64,000 nucleotides of DNA, taken from Cryptomeria japonica (Eukaryota; Streptophyta; Pinopsida; Cupressales; Cupressaceae). Positions within the stretch are counted from its first letter, which is position 1, and each line of letters opens with the position of its first letter. Below are positions 46,559 to 58,437 of the stretch, one piece after another. A model generated the notes under the pieces. That model ran no database searches. It saw only the letters and a program-made list of their open reading frames with translations, and was not told the DNA's origin. A program made the position numbers and the translations under genes. The stretch lies in the NCBI RefSeq assembly GCF_030272615.1, contig NC_081407.1:435586730-435650729 (forward strand), written 5' to 3'.

Positions 46559-48879
46559 ATGGTGGTCCCTACTCGTACACATCGATTCAAGCGCTAGAGA
46601 CATCATAATCAACCCCAAAACTATGAGCCAGCGGTAAGTGATCGATCTTAAGCCTCTTTATGTTTTCAATTTTGAATTTTTTTGCTCATTTTTCAAGTTT
46701 TTCACATGTTTGGGGTCGGGTTTTACATTTTATCATGCGAGACAAGATTTTGTCTTGTATGAGTAACTGTTAAAATTTCTTTTGTCACTTAAGGCCATTA
46801 GAATTGTCATTCAGGCCCTACCCTTGTTTCGTACGACATGTATGTAAAAAGACCATTTTGTCATGCGAGGTCTAATAAATTGTCACTTGGGAATGTTTTA
46901 TCGTACAAAGGTCAATCCTGACTCATATGAGATGTTGCCCTTCTGTGTTTTGTTGTGCGGGAAACAGTGAGCATTTTTGAAGGTCTAAATGTGAAATTTT
47001 GATTTTGCACTCAACTTAGTTGGATTGTCGTGATGTTTTACTTCTCTTTTAGGCTTATTTGGAATATTTTTTGATGCTTTGTTGTTGGATTTTTGCAGGT
47101 TCAATTACCTCCTGTGCTTTTCAAATGCATTTATCCTCCTACCATAGCATTAGTTTGACATTTATCAGAGGTTGATCAGGCTCAAATTGACTTGTGTGGT
47201 TTGACTCATCTTCTTAGTTTACCAGATATCCGTGTGAATCACGGTATGCTCACAGCATTGGTAGAGAGATTCCATTCAGAGCATAACACATTTCATTTGC
47301 CAGTGGGGGAGTTGACTATCACTCCTGAGGATGTATATAGGATCCTCTATATCCCTTTTTTTGGGGATAAGATGGATTATGATTCAGGACACCTTCCAGG
47401 ATTACAGGCGGTGAGGCATGTCTTTAGGGATCCTGACATTTTGACCTGTTCCCTTAGTTGGGACATTATGATGAGCAGATATAGCGAGCAGTTTCCTCTG
47501 GCATGTGTTCTAGCAAGATTTATCAGTTGTTTTCTGATGCCAGATAGAGGGCAGCAGGGTTTCCAGTGTGGTTGGGGCAGGATGTTGATGAGATTGATGA
47601 AGACCCCTCAGAGGCTTGGCTGGGGTTCTTGCTTATTGGCCCACATGTATCATGAGATGCATGAGATTGTATATAGGGATGGTAGGAGCATGGCTGCAGG
47701 TGTATTTATTTTACAGGTTTGGGCTTGGGATCATCTTCCCATTTGTCAACCTATTGTAGATGATAGTAGAGAGCTTGGGCAGCTGATTATATATAGGTAT
47801 GTCGATTATGTCACACAGCCCCATCTGGGCAAGACAGATTTTTGACAGCGACAGTTAGACGATTTGGTAACTGTAGTGTGGAGACCTTACAGAGGTTTGG
47901 AGCCATGGGATGACTAGCGGTTGGTTCGCAAGGACCTTTTTGTTACGCGCCCACTTATTGGGAGATCGCAGACCATTGTTGAGCGGTTCGTCATATCACG
48001 GGTGATGAGGTAGTATGACCGGCCTCAAGAGATCTCACAGGAGTATACAGCTTATGTGCATTATGTGGATGAGGAGAGACAGGGATGGTGTCCACAGTTG
48101 TCCTATGCCTTAGCTATGCAAGAGCTGACTAGTCTACAATGCCTTAGATGGGCCTATATGGATGATGTTGTGGATGCGGGGGTATTGCCCCAATATAGAG
48201 AGTGGTTCCAGCAGCATCCTTTTCCTAGGTTTACAGATCTGGGTGAGTAGGCACCTTGTATAGAGGATATTGAGGATGATGCTCTCGCGCTAGGACAAGG
48301 ACAAAGTCAGAGGCAGGGCTAGAGATAGGGAAAAAGAGCTGAGGCTCCAGGCAGACAGGTGGTGATCTTGGTGCTAGTAGTAGTAGGGTTCTAGCTGAGG
48401 TTGGACAACAAAGGGGTGAGGGCGGATCCCTTGGGAGAGTAGGAGTGAGATTGGGTGGAGCTGGGGGTGGAGAGCCAGCGAGAGAGAAGGGGACTGACAC
48501 AGGGCAGTCGATGAGAGCACGTCTTGCAGAGTTGCAGTCACAATTGACAGTGGCTCAGACTCAGCTGGCAGAGCGAGACCAACAACTTGCAGAGGTGAGG
48601 GCTAAGCGAGATCGCCATCTTATGGATCTGAGAGCAAAGCATGATCATTAGGTCGCGGCGATGAGAGCGGAGCGAGACACCCTCGAGCAGGAGGTTTTGC
48701 ATCAGAACAACAGGGTAACCTACTATGTTGCAGCATATAGCATGGTAGTTCCAGTAGCGCAGCAGGTGATCCCCTATTCATAGTATATGGAATTCTTAGA
48801 GGGAACTCGGGAACCTCGACAGGATCCTGGTCATTAGGCTCCTCCTCCACTAGGTGATGAGGGAGAGGCCCAGAGCTAG
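46559..48879 (+). pseudogene. Antisense plant mobile domain (PMD) gene, two exons
   Basis: Lies on the strand opposite to Gypsy A, between its integrase and 3' LTR. Exon 1 (46559-46633) is ATG plus 25 codons, donor GTAAGTG. The intron (46634-47098, 465 bp) ends TTTTTGCAG. Exon 2 starts at 47099 in the same phase (0). The PMD core (MAIN/MAIL1-like) is clear at 47260-47560: ERFHSEHNTFHLPVGELTIT, EDVYRILYIPFFGD. The domain continues to the VWRPYRG and PQEISQEY blocks (47875-48050). C-terminal low complexity and a Gln/Arg/Glu coiled coil follow (48500-48650), ending TAG 48877-48879 after one frameshift near 48360. Internal stops are at codon 13 and near 47156, 47843, 47917, 48012 and 48248, mostly Gln/Arg to stop. 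PMD proteins help control plant transposon silencing and development. Some retroelements and MULEs are known to carry PMD genes, so this is a captured copy. Confidence 0.75.
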
Positions 48880-50465
48880 ATATTTTTTTTGTTGGCTCAG
48901 ATATTGTTTTTGTAAACACACCCATTTTTTTGTAGCCTATACGATTCTTGCTCCGATGGGAGTTTGTATATGTCATTCGACATCATTTTGTACTCTTAGA
49001 CTTTATACGATATATATACGAGATCCAATTTGACTTCATCGTACTTGTGTTGATTCATTTATGAGATGTTTTTTATATGCTTTATTCTATATGTATGCAT
49101 TTCTTTTCAGTATGTATGAATGTAATGCAAATGATTATGGATGTCTATTTTTGTTTCTTTTCATATGGAAATAGATGAGTGTGTAATGAGTAATATGAGT
49201 AATGCAATGTTTTCATTTTTCTATGCAATAAGATGAATGCAGATGAGTGAATAATGAAATGTATGAATCTATATTAAATGTTTATTTATGCAGCTAAACA
49301 TCTCAAAACACAAATACCCAATTGAAGAAATGATGATAAACAGACCACTTAGCGTAAGAAATGATGATTTTTTCAGATCTCATTCAGAAGATAAAGAGAT
49401 TATTACCATATCAAAATCACTCTAAATTCATAAAAAATGCAGAATGATATGCAAAATGCAATCTAAACCTAGTCACTAGATTTAAAATGCTTAAGATTCA
49501 TCACCGAGCATAATGAACACAACAGGAAAGTTAGAGTTCCTTTCTTTTTCAATGTGCAATATTAATTATCTTATCCGCAATGACCCTTTTTTCATTCATA
49601 TCCTTGGACAGATTTCGTAGGGACCTGAATTGCATCATAAAGAAATTCCCTCAAAACAAACAAAGAAATGATATCGACCTCCCTGTAGTATATAAATAAG
49701 TGGAGTCGAGGTATGTGAGGCGGTTTCACCTTGTTGTGAAGGCTCTTATCATAGACACCCAGCTAATTTAGATGTTTCCAGATCATTGGGATCATTCCTA
49801 CAAGCAGAAAACAAATAAAATATTATGCCCCCAATCCTTGCTTCTCTTAGTCACAATGGACTTCCTCGAGTTACTCAGAGGGATAATAATCGAAAACCAA
49901 TATAAAAGATAGCACACAAAGAAAATTTTCATTCATAGCTCAAACTATTTAGTGATCATTTTCCGTTATGTTGTTTTGCTTGTTTACTCAGTGATAAAAA
50001 CTCTTTGGTAGTTAGGAGACAGGTGACTGACTCAGAGTGGATGACCATGATTCACTGATGGAAAGATGACTTGGTTGGCACTGCTTAGGATATGTAATGT
50101 GTTCTATCAATTAACCTAAGACTAGGACATTGATCAGTTTCAAATTATGAGGGTTCCAACAAACCAGGATGTCACAAAAGTGACTAAAAAATATGTACAA
50201 GTGAAAGCAAAGATGCATGAAAGTGGGAAATGCCAACATTGCGTTGATAGATGGAGTGCTTGAGTACAAGAGGCGCCTATTTGCCAGGTTTTCACCTGCT
50301 TGGCAGAGATTCATTTCTTCTTTTTTTTACCAAGGTGCCTGTTTACCAGGTTTTTACCAGGGCATTTTCTCTCTTTATATATATATATATATTTAGGACT
50401 TTTTTTAATTTTTAGGATCTATTCAAGACTTTTTTCAGCTATACAAGTTGATGGCACAAAGAATG
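48880..50465. other. Gypsy A region between PMD gene and integrase, no gene
   Basis: AT-rich, no ORF of note. Contains an (AT)n run near 50372-50392. Probably 3' untranslated part of Gypsy A and the 3' flank of the antisense gene. Confidence 0.45.
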
Positions 50466-53400
50466 CTACATGAATAATTTCTTCAAGTGGATGGTGTTAA
50501 TCGGTTCATAGAGTTGTTTTCCTTCCAAATTTGAGAGTTGATAGGCACCAGAGCCGAATACTATGGTAACGATGTAGGGACCCAGCCAGTTGGGTTCAAA
50601 CTTCCCTTTATTGTCTCGAAACTATTGATTTTTTGGATTTTCTCTCAGAACTAGGTCACCAACCTGAAATTCTCTTTGTCTAACTTTCTTGTTATATCCT
50701 TTGGACATTCTCTTTTGATATACTCTGAGATGATCAAATGTCACTTGCCGACACTCATCCAGCAATTCGACTTCTTGCAATCTAGATATTATATGATCTT
50801 CATCAGTAATAAGACCTTGCAAAGAAACTCTTAGAGATGGTATTTCTACTTCAATAGGTAATACTGCTTCGGACCCATACACCAAAGAGAAAGGTGTAGC
50901 CCCAGTAGGTGTTCTGATACTTGTTCTGTAAGCCCATAGTACAAAATTGAGCTGCAAATGCCAATCCTTCCCAGATTTGCTCATTGTTCTGTGCAAGATA
51001 GTCAATAGGTTTTTGTTAGATGCCTCAGCTTGTCCATTACCTTGAGGGTAATATACTGATGACCAGTGTTGTTTTATTTTGAATTTCCCACAAAGATCAT
51101 CCAAATATTTATTCTTAAACTGTCCTCCATTATCAGTCACAATGGACAAAGTTATCCCATACCTGCAAATAATATAGTTTAGGAGGAACAAGGTGACTTG
51201 TTTATCGGTTGCTTTGATGAGTGGAACCACCTCTACCCACTTGGTGAAATATTCTATGGCCATTATGAAGAATTTATTTCTGTTGGATGATGCAGGATAT
51301 ATCTGACCAATGAGATCAAAGGCCCATTGTTGAAAAGGCCAGTGTGTAATGAATGGTATGAGATCCCTTGTCGGGGCATGTATGAGATTTACATGAAGCT
51401 GACATTTCTCACAGGTCTTAGCAAATTTGATGGCGTATTTTTCCATGTCTAGCCAGTAGTAGCCAGCCCATAGTAGTTTCCGAGCTAAAGTAAGACCATT
51501 TGAATGAGATCCACAAATACCTTCATGGACTTCCAATAATGCACGTTTAGATTCTTTAGTTTCTAGACATCTAAGCAATGTATCGTCCAAACCTCATCTA
51601 AATAAATTGTTAGCTCTAATAACATACCGTGAAGCGTTTCAAGTTAGGTTTCTTTTCTCATTACAAGTAAGGTTTTCGGGGATAATTTGGTCGCGTACAT
51701 AGGAGTAGATGCAACTGTATTAGGATGAGTCATGTCTAATAATAGAACAGACTATTTGGGTCTTAGGGGAATCATAGGCTGGGTAATGTAACTCTTCCAC
51801 CAGGAATTCAAAGTGAAAATTGGACTCTTGTAACTCAGGTATAGATGCCAAGGTGGCCATAGCATCAGCTGCTCTATTTGCAGATCCGGGAATCTATTGG
51901 AATGATACAAAATCAAAGTACTTCTTAAGATCATCAACCATTCTCTTATAAGGCATCAGTTTCTCATCTCAAGTTTGATATGTATCGTTGATTTGGTTAA
52001 CTACTAGCTGAGAATCTCCATAGATGAGTAATTCAACAATCTTCCATTCAACAGCTAGCTTCATTCCATTTACCAAAGCTTCATATTCTACAATGTTGTT
52101 TGTGTAGGGGAATAGAATCTTATAAGACTTTGGGATTGAATACTTCTGAGGAGTAATAAACAATACTCTAGCACCAGAACCATTTTGGGTAAAGGACCCA
52201 TCAAAGAACATCTTACAAGGTTGTTGAGTAAGGTGCATTATTGATTCATCTGGAAACTCTATATGTAGCGGTTGAGTGTCCTCAAGTGGAGCTTCAACAA
52301 GTTGATCAGCAATTACCTATCCTTTTATGGCTTTGTGTTCCACATATTCAATGTCAAACTCTATAAGGATCATGACCCATTTCGCCAATCTTCCTGTAAG
52401 TGTTGCTTTATTGAGAAGATATTTGAGTGGATGAATTTTGGCCACCATCTTGACTGAATGTGCTAGCATGTAGTGTCTTAGTTTTTGTGATGCAAAGACT
52501 AACGCCAAGCATTATTTTTCTATTATAGTGTAGTTCATTTCATAAGACACCAATGTCCTACTAATGTAATAAATAGCTCGTTCTTTTTTGTTGTCATCCT
52601 GTTGTGCCAGAAGTGCCCCTAGTGATGAATCAATTGCTGATATATATAAGACTAGTGGTTTACTCTGAATCAGTGGCATCAATATTAATGGATTCGATAG
52701 GTACTCTTTGATTTGTAGAAGATGTTGTTCACACTACTAATCCTAGTTGTATATTACTCCTTTTCTCAATACCTTTGTGAAAGGTTGAGCTTTGTCTACT
52801 AGCTGAGAAATGAATCTTCTAATGGATTGGAGATGTCATTGTAGACTTCTCATTTGATTGATGTTCTTTGGAGGTGGCATTTCCATTATGGCTTGGACCT
52901 TCTTAGAATCAACCTTGATTCCCTTCTTTGAAATGATGTAGCCAAGTAGTTTACCAGATGTCACTCTGAATGCACACTTCTTTGGATTTAATCGGAGTTT
53001 GAACTTTTCCATTTTGTCTAGTATAGAACCTAACTCTTGAATATGCATTGATCTCTTCATAGTCTTCACTAAGGTGTCATCAACATAATCTTCCATATTC
53101 TTATGCATCATATCATGAAAAATGGTAGTAACTGCTCTTTGATAGGTTGCTCCTGTGTTCTTTAGCCCAAATAGCATGATGTTCCAGCAAAAGGTTCCCC
53201 ATGCACAGATGAATGCTGTCTTTTCTTGATCTCCAGAAGCTATTTTGATTTGGTTGTCGTTGGAGAATCTGTCCATTAGTGAGTACATCTCATATCCGAC
53301 AGACATGTCAACTATCATGTCAATGTTTGGTAATGGAAAGTTGTCCTTCGGACATGCTTTGTTAAGATCTTTGAAGTCTATGCAAACTCTGATAGATTTG

Positions 53401-54996
53401 TCTGCCTTCAACATAAGTACTATGTTTGAAATCCATTCGGCATACTCTATAGCTCTGATGAATCTAGCTTTGAGCAGTTTTTCTAGTTTAGCCTTGATTA
53501 ATAGTGCTACATGCGGGTGCATCTTACATAATTTTTGCCTAACTGGTTTTGCTCCTGGTGTGATTGAAAGATGGTGCATGATAAGATCAGGATCCAAGCC
53601 TGGCATATTAGAATATGTCCATGCAAATTTTATTTTCTTTTCTGAGAATAGCTGAGTGAAATCCTTCAATTCTTTTGCTGATAGTGATTGAGCTACATGA
53701 ATGATGCATGGTGTCTCTTGACTCCCAATGTTCACTGGCTGAGTTGGTTCGATCAATATGGAAGACCTCTCCTAGAAATGACTTGGCAATATATCAAGTA
53801 TCTCACCTTCAGGCACCTTAGAGAGGTTTTCACCTTTAGGTATGTCCTTTATTTTCTCTTTTTAGATTCTGACACCGCCACAATGTGGTTTTTGCCATCA
53901 GATCTTTTATTTTTATTTTTCTTGTTTTTGCAACTAAGATACTTGATATCCGCTTTAGTCATATTTTCACTCTGTTCACTGGTCGAAGAGTCCATAGGTT
54001 CAACTGCATTGAGATAATAGGCTAATGCATAGTCATTGGCAAAATAGGTATATTCATGGGCTGGTTTTGTAAAGTACAGTCAATCAATTCAGGATGTACT
54101 AAGGATAAATTTTGGATAGGTTCAAGAGCATTCACGGTATTGTTATCACAGCGGCAGATCGAAAAGTCAAGTTCTAGAAGAATACCTTGAATAAGTGTCT
54201 CGAGACCAGGAAGAGTCGGATCATGATTATTAAAGTTCACCTTAATATTTAGTTGATCTAATCCAATAGACATACTTGTAACGTCATTCACTATGCCAGA
54301 TTGGACGTCATATATTGGTTGGACAACGATAAGATCCATAGACATATTTTCATTATTTGTATTAGATGATTTTGAATTTGATGCTAAGTAGATATTGTCC
54401 TGAATAAGACTGTCATCAGAGTTATCAGAGTCATTGAATGAAGTTTTTGAGTCTTTTTCAAGTGATTTAGTAAGTGTATGTATGGTATCAACACCAACAT
54501 CTTTAATACTGCAAGTTCCTTCATGTTGTGGTTCATTTGTCATTTGTATCTGACATACCTGTTGACATGATCTTGATATTTCTATGATTTGTTGTCGTCT
54601 ACTCCATTCAACTTCTTCTGGACTGATAACTAGTTCTTGTTCTGTAGCTTCCAACTCTTCTTGTGTAGTGCTATACTTGATTTGTTCTATTTTAGGATAG
54701 GGGTACATAGATGAGAAGATTTATGGTATTCTTCCTTCTTTCAGTCCTTGTTCATAGTTTGCTTATCTCTTTTGTCTAATTTCCTATATTTCTTTCTCTA
54801 GTTTTATGTACATCAGCTCTTGAGTATCATCTATGACACTGCTAGACTCCTTTGGAGTTTTTGTAGTGGATGTGTCTGAGAGGTGGTCAGGACCCCATTC
54901 ATACTTGTTTGAGTCAGTCTCTGAATCGTCTACTTGCTGCTTGCCAGTATATGTGACTGGAACATTTAGTGGTGCAAACAATTCTCTAATTCTTAC
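50466..54996 (-). pseudogene. Gypsy A pol: linker, RT, RNase H, second RNase H, integrase
   Basis: Linker 54996-53775: acidic, no enzyme motif. RT (53771-52510) with CPKDNFPLPNID, the first catalytic Asp in SLMDRFS, WGTFCWNIMLFGLKNTGATYQR and YVDD intact. RNase H remnant (about 52700-52300: FASQKLRHYMLAH, GRLAKWVM). Second, archaeal-type RNase H (52240-51960: FFDGSFTQNGSGA, NNIVEYEAL, GDSQLVV). Integrase (about 51690-50466): HEGICGSH...CEKCQ zinc finger, FDLIGQI, TDNGGQF and NGQAE catalytic D,D,E, then a C-terminal block LGPYIV...LKKLFM ending TAG at 50466-50468. No chromodomain. Stops include TAG 53772-53774 just before RT, and TAG/TAA at several Gln codons. Largely collinear with Gypsy B. 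Confidence 0.85.
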
Positions 54997-56129
54997 TATA
55001 ATACCCTAAAATTGGTCATCTAAACCATGGGCCCCTAATCTCGACAACATCACCAAGGTCCTAACCAAAAGGCAATCAAATCAATCTTGAGCACATTATT
55101 AATTCTTTAATTATCAAAAATCACATGGCAAATCAACCACTCAATATTTATTTAATTAATTGAATTATTTCAAAAATAATCATTTTGATCAATTATCCCA
55201 TTTTAATTTATTAAATATCTTTGCATATTTAATTAATTAATAAATTTTCCATTCAATCATGCGAAAGGAATAATTTATTACAAAAGATGAATTAATTTAT
55301 TACAAAGAGTTGAATTGAAACAAAACAAAAGTAAAAAAAAAAAAGGAATTGAATTGAGAGAGAAATCAAACTTGAGATATTATTTCTTTTTCTAAATTTA
55401 GAACTTGAAATCAGGAAAGCAATTTAATTATTGAATTATTCTCTAAAATTGAAACTCAAAGCTTTTCAGAAAAAGAAGTTCAGTTGCATTAAGAAAACTC
55501 TTTTCTTGATTAAATTGAAGAATTATCTATTTTTATCAGATGTGTATGGAATTAATTTATTATCATTTTCCAATGCAACTTGGACTTCTAATTTGAATGC
55601 TTTTCAATTAAAACTATAATTGGAATCTATCTCAAGGTTAACTCAACCTGATTTCTCAATTATTTTCAATTAATCCTAAATTGAGCTTTTTGTAATTCTC
55701 TATAAATTCAGTCTTCAGCTCTCATTCCAATTCACCCCAGAGATTTTTGAGAACACGCTTGGAAATTATTATCACGCTAATTTCGCTCTGGAGTCATTGA
55801 AATCATTGTGCTTTTTTTAGATTACTTGCATCCATTTTACATTCATTATTGCTTGCATGCATTGTTGCTTGAATTTGCTTGAATTACTCATCCATCTTTA
55901 ATCCATATAGCTTAATATCATATAGATTAAATCCTTCATCTTGTTATAGTCTAGTCACTGGTATTGCTTATAAAAATCTGAGAGCAATCTTATACTCGCA
56001 TCTTTTAGAAGGCAATTAGTCGCTTTGCTATGGTTTATTTCTTATTGATTATTGATTACTAACCATGCATATAATGGCTTAATTGAAGTGTTGTGCTTGC
56101 AGCTACAGGTTCACTTTTTCACACACACA
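54997..56129 (+). repeat. Gypsy B 5' LTR (1133 bp)
   Basis: Starts TATAATACCC (G to A at the second base of the usual TGTAATACCC) and ends CACACACA, collinear with the inverse of 44199-45374. Confidence 0.85.
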
Positions 56130-56133
56130 TTTC

Positions 56134-56152
56134 TGGCGCCCACCGTGGGGCC
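56134..56152 (+). promoter_or_regulatory. Gypsy B primer-binding site
   Basis: TGGCGCCCACCGTGGGGCC, four bases after the LTR. It is the TGGCGCC-type primer site used by many plant Gypsy/Tat elements. Confidence 0.8.
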
Positions 56153-58437
56153 CGAAGACTACCTTTTTTTCGGCCTCCAAGATAGACTGCTTTTTTTTTT
56201 CTTATTTTCCAGGTTTAAGATTTTTCAGTTTTTCATCCGTACATCTCGTGCGACAATTCCCACAGGTTGAAATGACAAATTGTAGGTGTCGCACGAATTA
56301 CAAACATATTATCGTACAAGCATATCCTCTATCATATGAGCATATCCTCTGTCGTACAAGTAGTAATTATCTATCGTATGAGTCAACATCATCAGCAATC
56401 TGGTCTCGTACTGTACTGTATCCTGTCTCGTACGAGTCGAGACTCTGTTGTACGATTTTGTATTTTCTGGTAAAAGAGGCAAAATTTCATATTTTTCATT
56501 TCTGACAACTGACCTTGACTGTTTATCTGTTTGTCTCAGAGTTTTTCACAACCTAACTAGTTTTTGCAGAACGCTTGTCGAAGAATATTGCTTGTTGCAC
56601 AAAGACAATATGACTACTGATTCATTGTCTTTGCAGGTTGCCTAAGGAGAATCGACTAAACATCGTGTATTCTTTAAATTCATTTTTTAGGAACCTAACT
56701 TGCTATTTGGTTAAAGAACAAATCTATCTTTTGTGCTTTTAGAAGATTCTGAGAGGTAGGAGAGTATGCTCTTGTCTTTTTCTAGACAATCAGAAATCCA
56801 AACCCTTGAAGCTTTTTCTTTGTTTGAGATTTGTACATCTTTAGCAGGCCTGCCCTCCCGAGGGGTTGAAAAACTCTTAAAGCCGTTACGGTCGGTGTGA
56901 GGGGAACGACCTAAGTGGGAACGGCTAGACGCCAAGTACTCCAACCCACTATAAAATAAACGTGATTTGATGAAAATCAAGTCAACGGCAATGCTCGGGA
57001 ATAGCTCTCCTCTGTACCTTCGGGTATATTAAACCTTGGTTTTCAAGGTTGGGAGACCTCTTAATTGAGTTTATACCTCGACACACCGAACGGATCCCTA
57101 ACTAAATCCAATTTAAAATTAGAAGCTACCCAGTTCATCTCCGAAAGGAGGATAATCTTTGTGCAAGAGAGAAGTAACTCTCCCAAGATACTTGTCATTT
57201 CGTGCCCCCATTAGCATTTGGAGTCAGATAATACGGCATTGAGAATCCATTGTGTGAGACTCAGTGACCGTATTCTGATTAGCTATTGGGTGTGTACCTG
57301 AGTCTACAAGCAAAGGTTATCTTTCCTCACCAAATTCCTTAGGGTTTGCATGTTGTGATTGAAGTCATTATAAATACTACTTGTTTTATGTGTTTTTCAT
57401 CCCTGAAACAAAACAACTGAAATACCAAAAATCAGTGAAGACCAGAAACTAATCCATCCTAAGTCAAAACTCTATCTGTGTTAGAAACTAGTCCATCCTA
57501 AGTCAAAACTCTGTCCGTGTTAGAAACTAGTCCATCCTAAGTCAAAACTCTGTCCATGTCAGAAACTAGTCCATCCTAAGTCAAAACTCTGTTCATGTCA
57601 GAAACTAGTCCATCCTAAGTCAAAACTCTATCTGTGTCAATCCCAATCAAAAATCAGTCCATCTCAAAATTTGTCATACTCAGTTGGTCATACTCAGCAG
57701 TCAGAAAACTCAGAATTTTTAGTCTCTGCCCTGTGAACAGTCGTACGAGTCTACTAATTTATCATTCTGCACCAATCTTGTGTCGTACGAATCTACTCAA
57801 TTGTCATTCTAAAGAAAATTATCTGTTGTACGAGTCTAAATCAGTCATCATCTTGCACTGTATTCTGTCTCGTATGAGACAAAATCGACCTCAGTCTTTT
57901 GTCGTCCTGCACATACCCATCAGTCGTACGGTATAAGACAACAACTCATACGAACCAGAAATTCTGTCATCCTATAACTGATAAATTATCATCCGGTTCA
58001 GAAAACCCAGTCGGATGAGTCTCTAGTTTTGTCAGACAGAACATTCAAAATTGCCAAAAACATAGTCTACAGCGAGCATAATACTAGTTATCATTTTCCT
58101 GAGCATAAAATAGATCAAGATAGTGTACCTCTGCCATTTTTTGTTGCACGATTTGGTCGATCACCCTTCAGCTAGTTCAATCAAAACTACCTATCAAACT
58201 CAAGTCACTTAGATAACGTCTTACATAGGATATATCGTTCCTAAATCAGACTGAATCTTAGTTACAATTTTAGAATCAACCTAGGAAAACGTCTTAGATA
58301 GGATAGATCATTCCTGAAATTAGACAAAATCTCAGTTGTTTCTCTCAAAACAATATGCTAAACAGAACAAACTAGCTCTGAAATTGATCTTGACCTCTGC
58401 ATCACAAAACAACTCTAGGTCACACTAATCCATAAAA
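56153..58437 (+). other. Gypsy B leader with palindromic TCGTACGA motifs
   Basis: Long untranslated leader. About a dozen copies of variants of (T/C)TCGTACGA/TCGTACAA sit in two clusters (56236-56457 and 57739-57953), several fully palindromic (CTCGTACGAG at about 56428). Between them is a GC-richer block with a CCTCCCGAGGGG hairpin-like sequence (56850-56866) and the 39-bp tandem repeats. Long leaders are usual for Tat elements. An intron is possible but not demonstrated. Confidence 0.6.
57444..57638 (+). repeat. 39-bp tandem repeat, 5 copies
   Basis: Unit begins AGAAACTAGTCCATCCTAAG; copies start at 57444, 57483, 57522, 57561 and 57600, all exactly 39 bp, differing by a few bases. Located in the leader; the unit is a multiple of three, though no ORF uses it. 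Confidence 0.9.

Larger units (their letters stand above)
44199..54996 (-). mobile_element. Tat-like Ty3/Gypsy element A (5' part missing)
   Basis: Read on the minus strand: linker/RT/RNase H/second RNase H/integrase (54996-50466), a long 4.9-kb 3' region with an antisense PMD gene, a polypurine tract, then a 3' LTR. The RNase H duplicate (archaeal-type, between the RT-linked RNase H and integrase) and the long 3' region point to the Tat lineage. The gag end is cut off where Gypsy B's LTR begins (54997), because B inserted into A in the opposite orientation; the rest of A should lie beyond the window. Confidence 0.8.

Noticed and set aside
47192-47845. PMD ORF as an ordinary host gene
   Set aside because: Enclosed between the integrase and the 3' LTR of Gypsy A, with decay matching the element; cargo is more likely. 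Host origin of the ancestral gene stays possible.
50372-50392. AT dinucleotide run as a functional element
   Set aside because: Simple microsatellite in an untranslated region.
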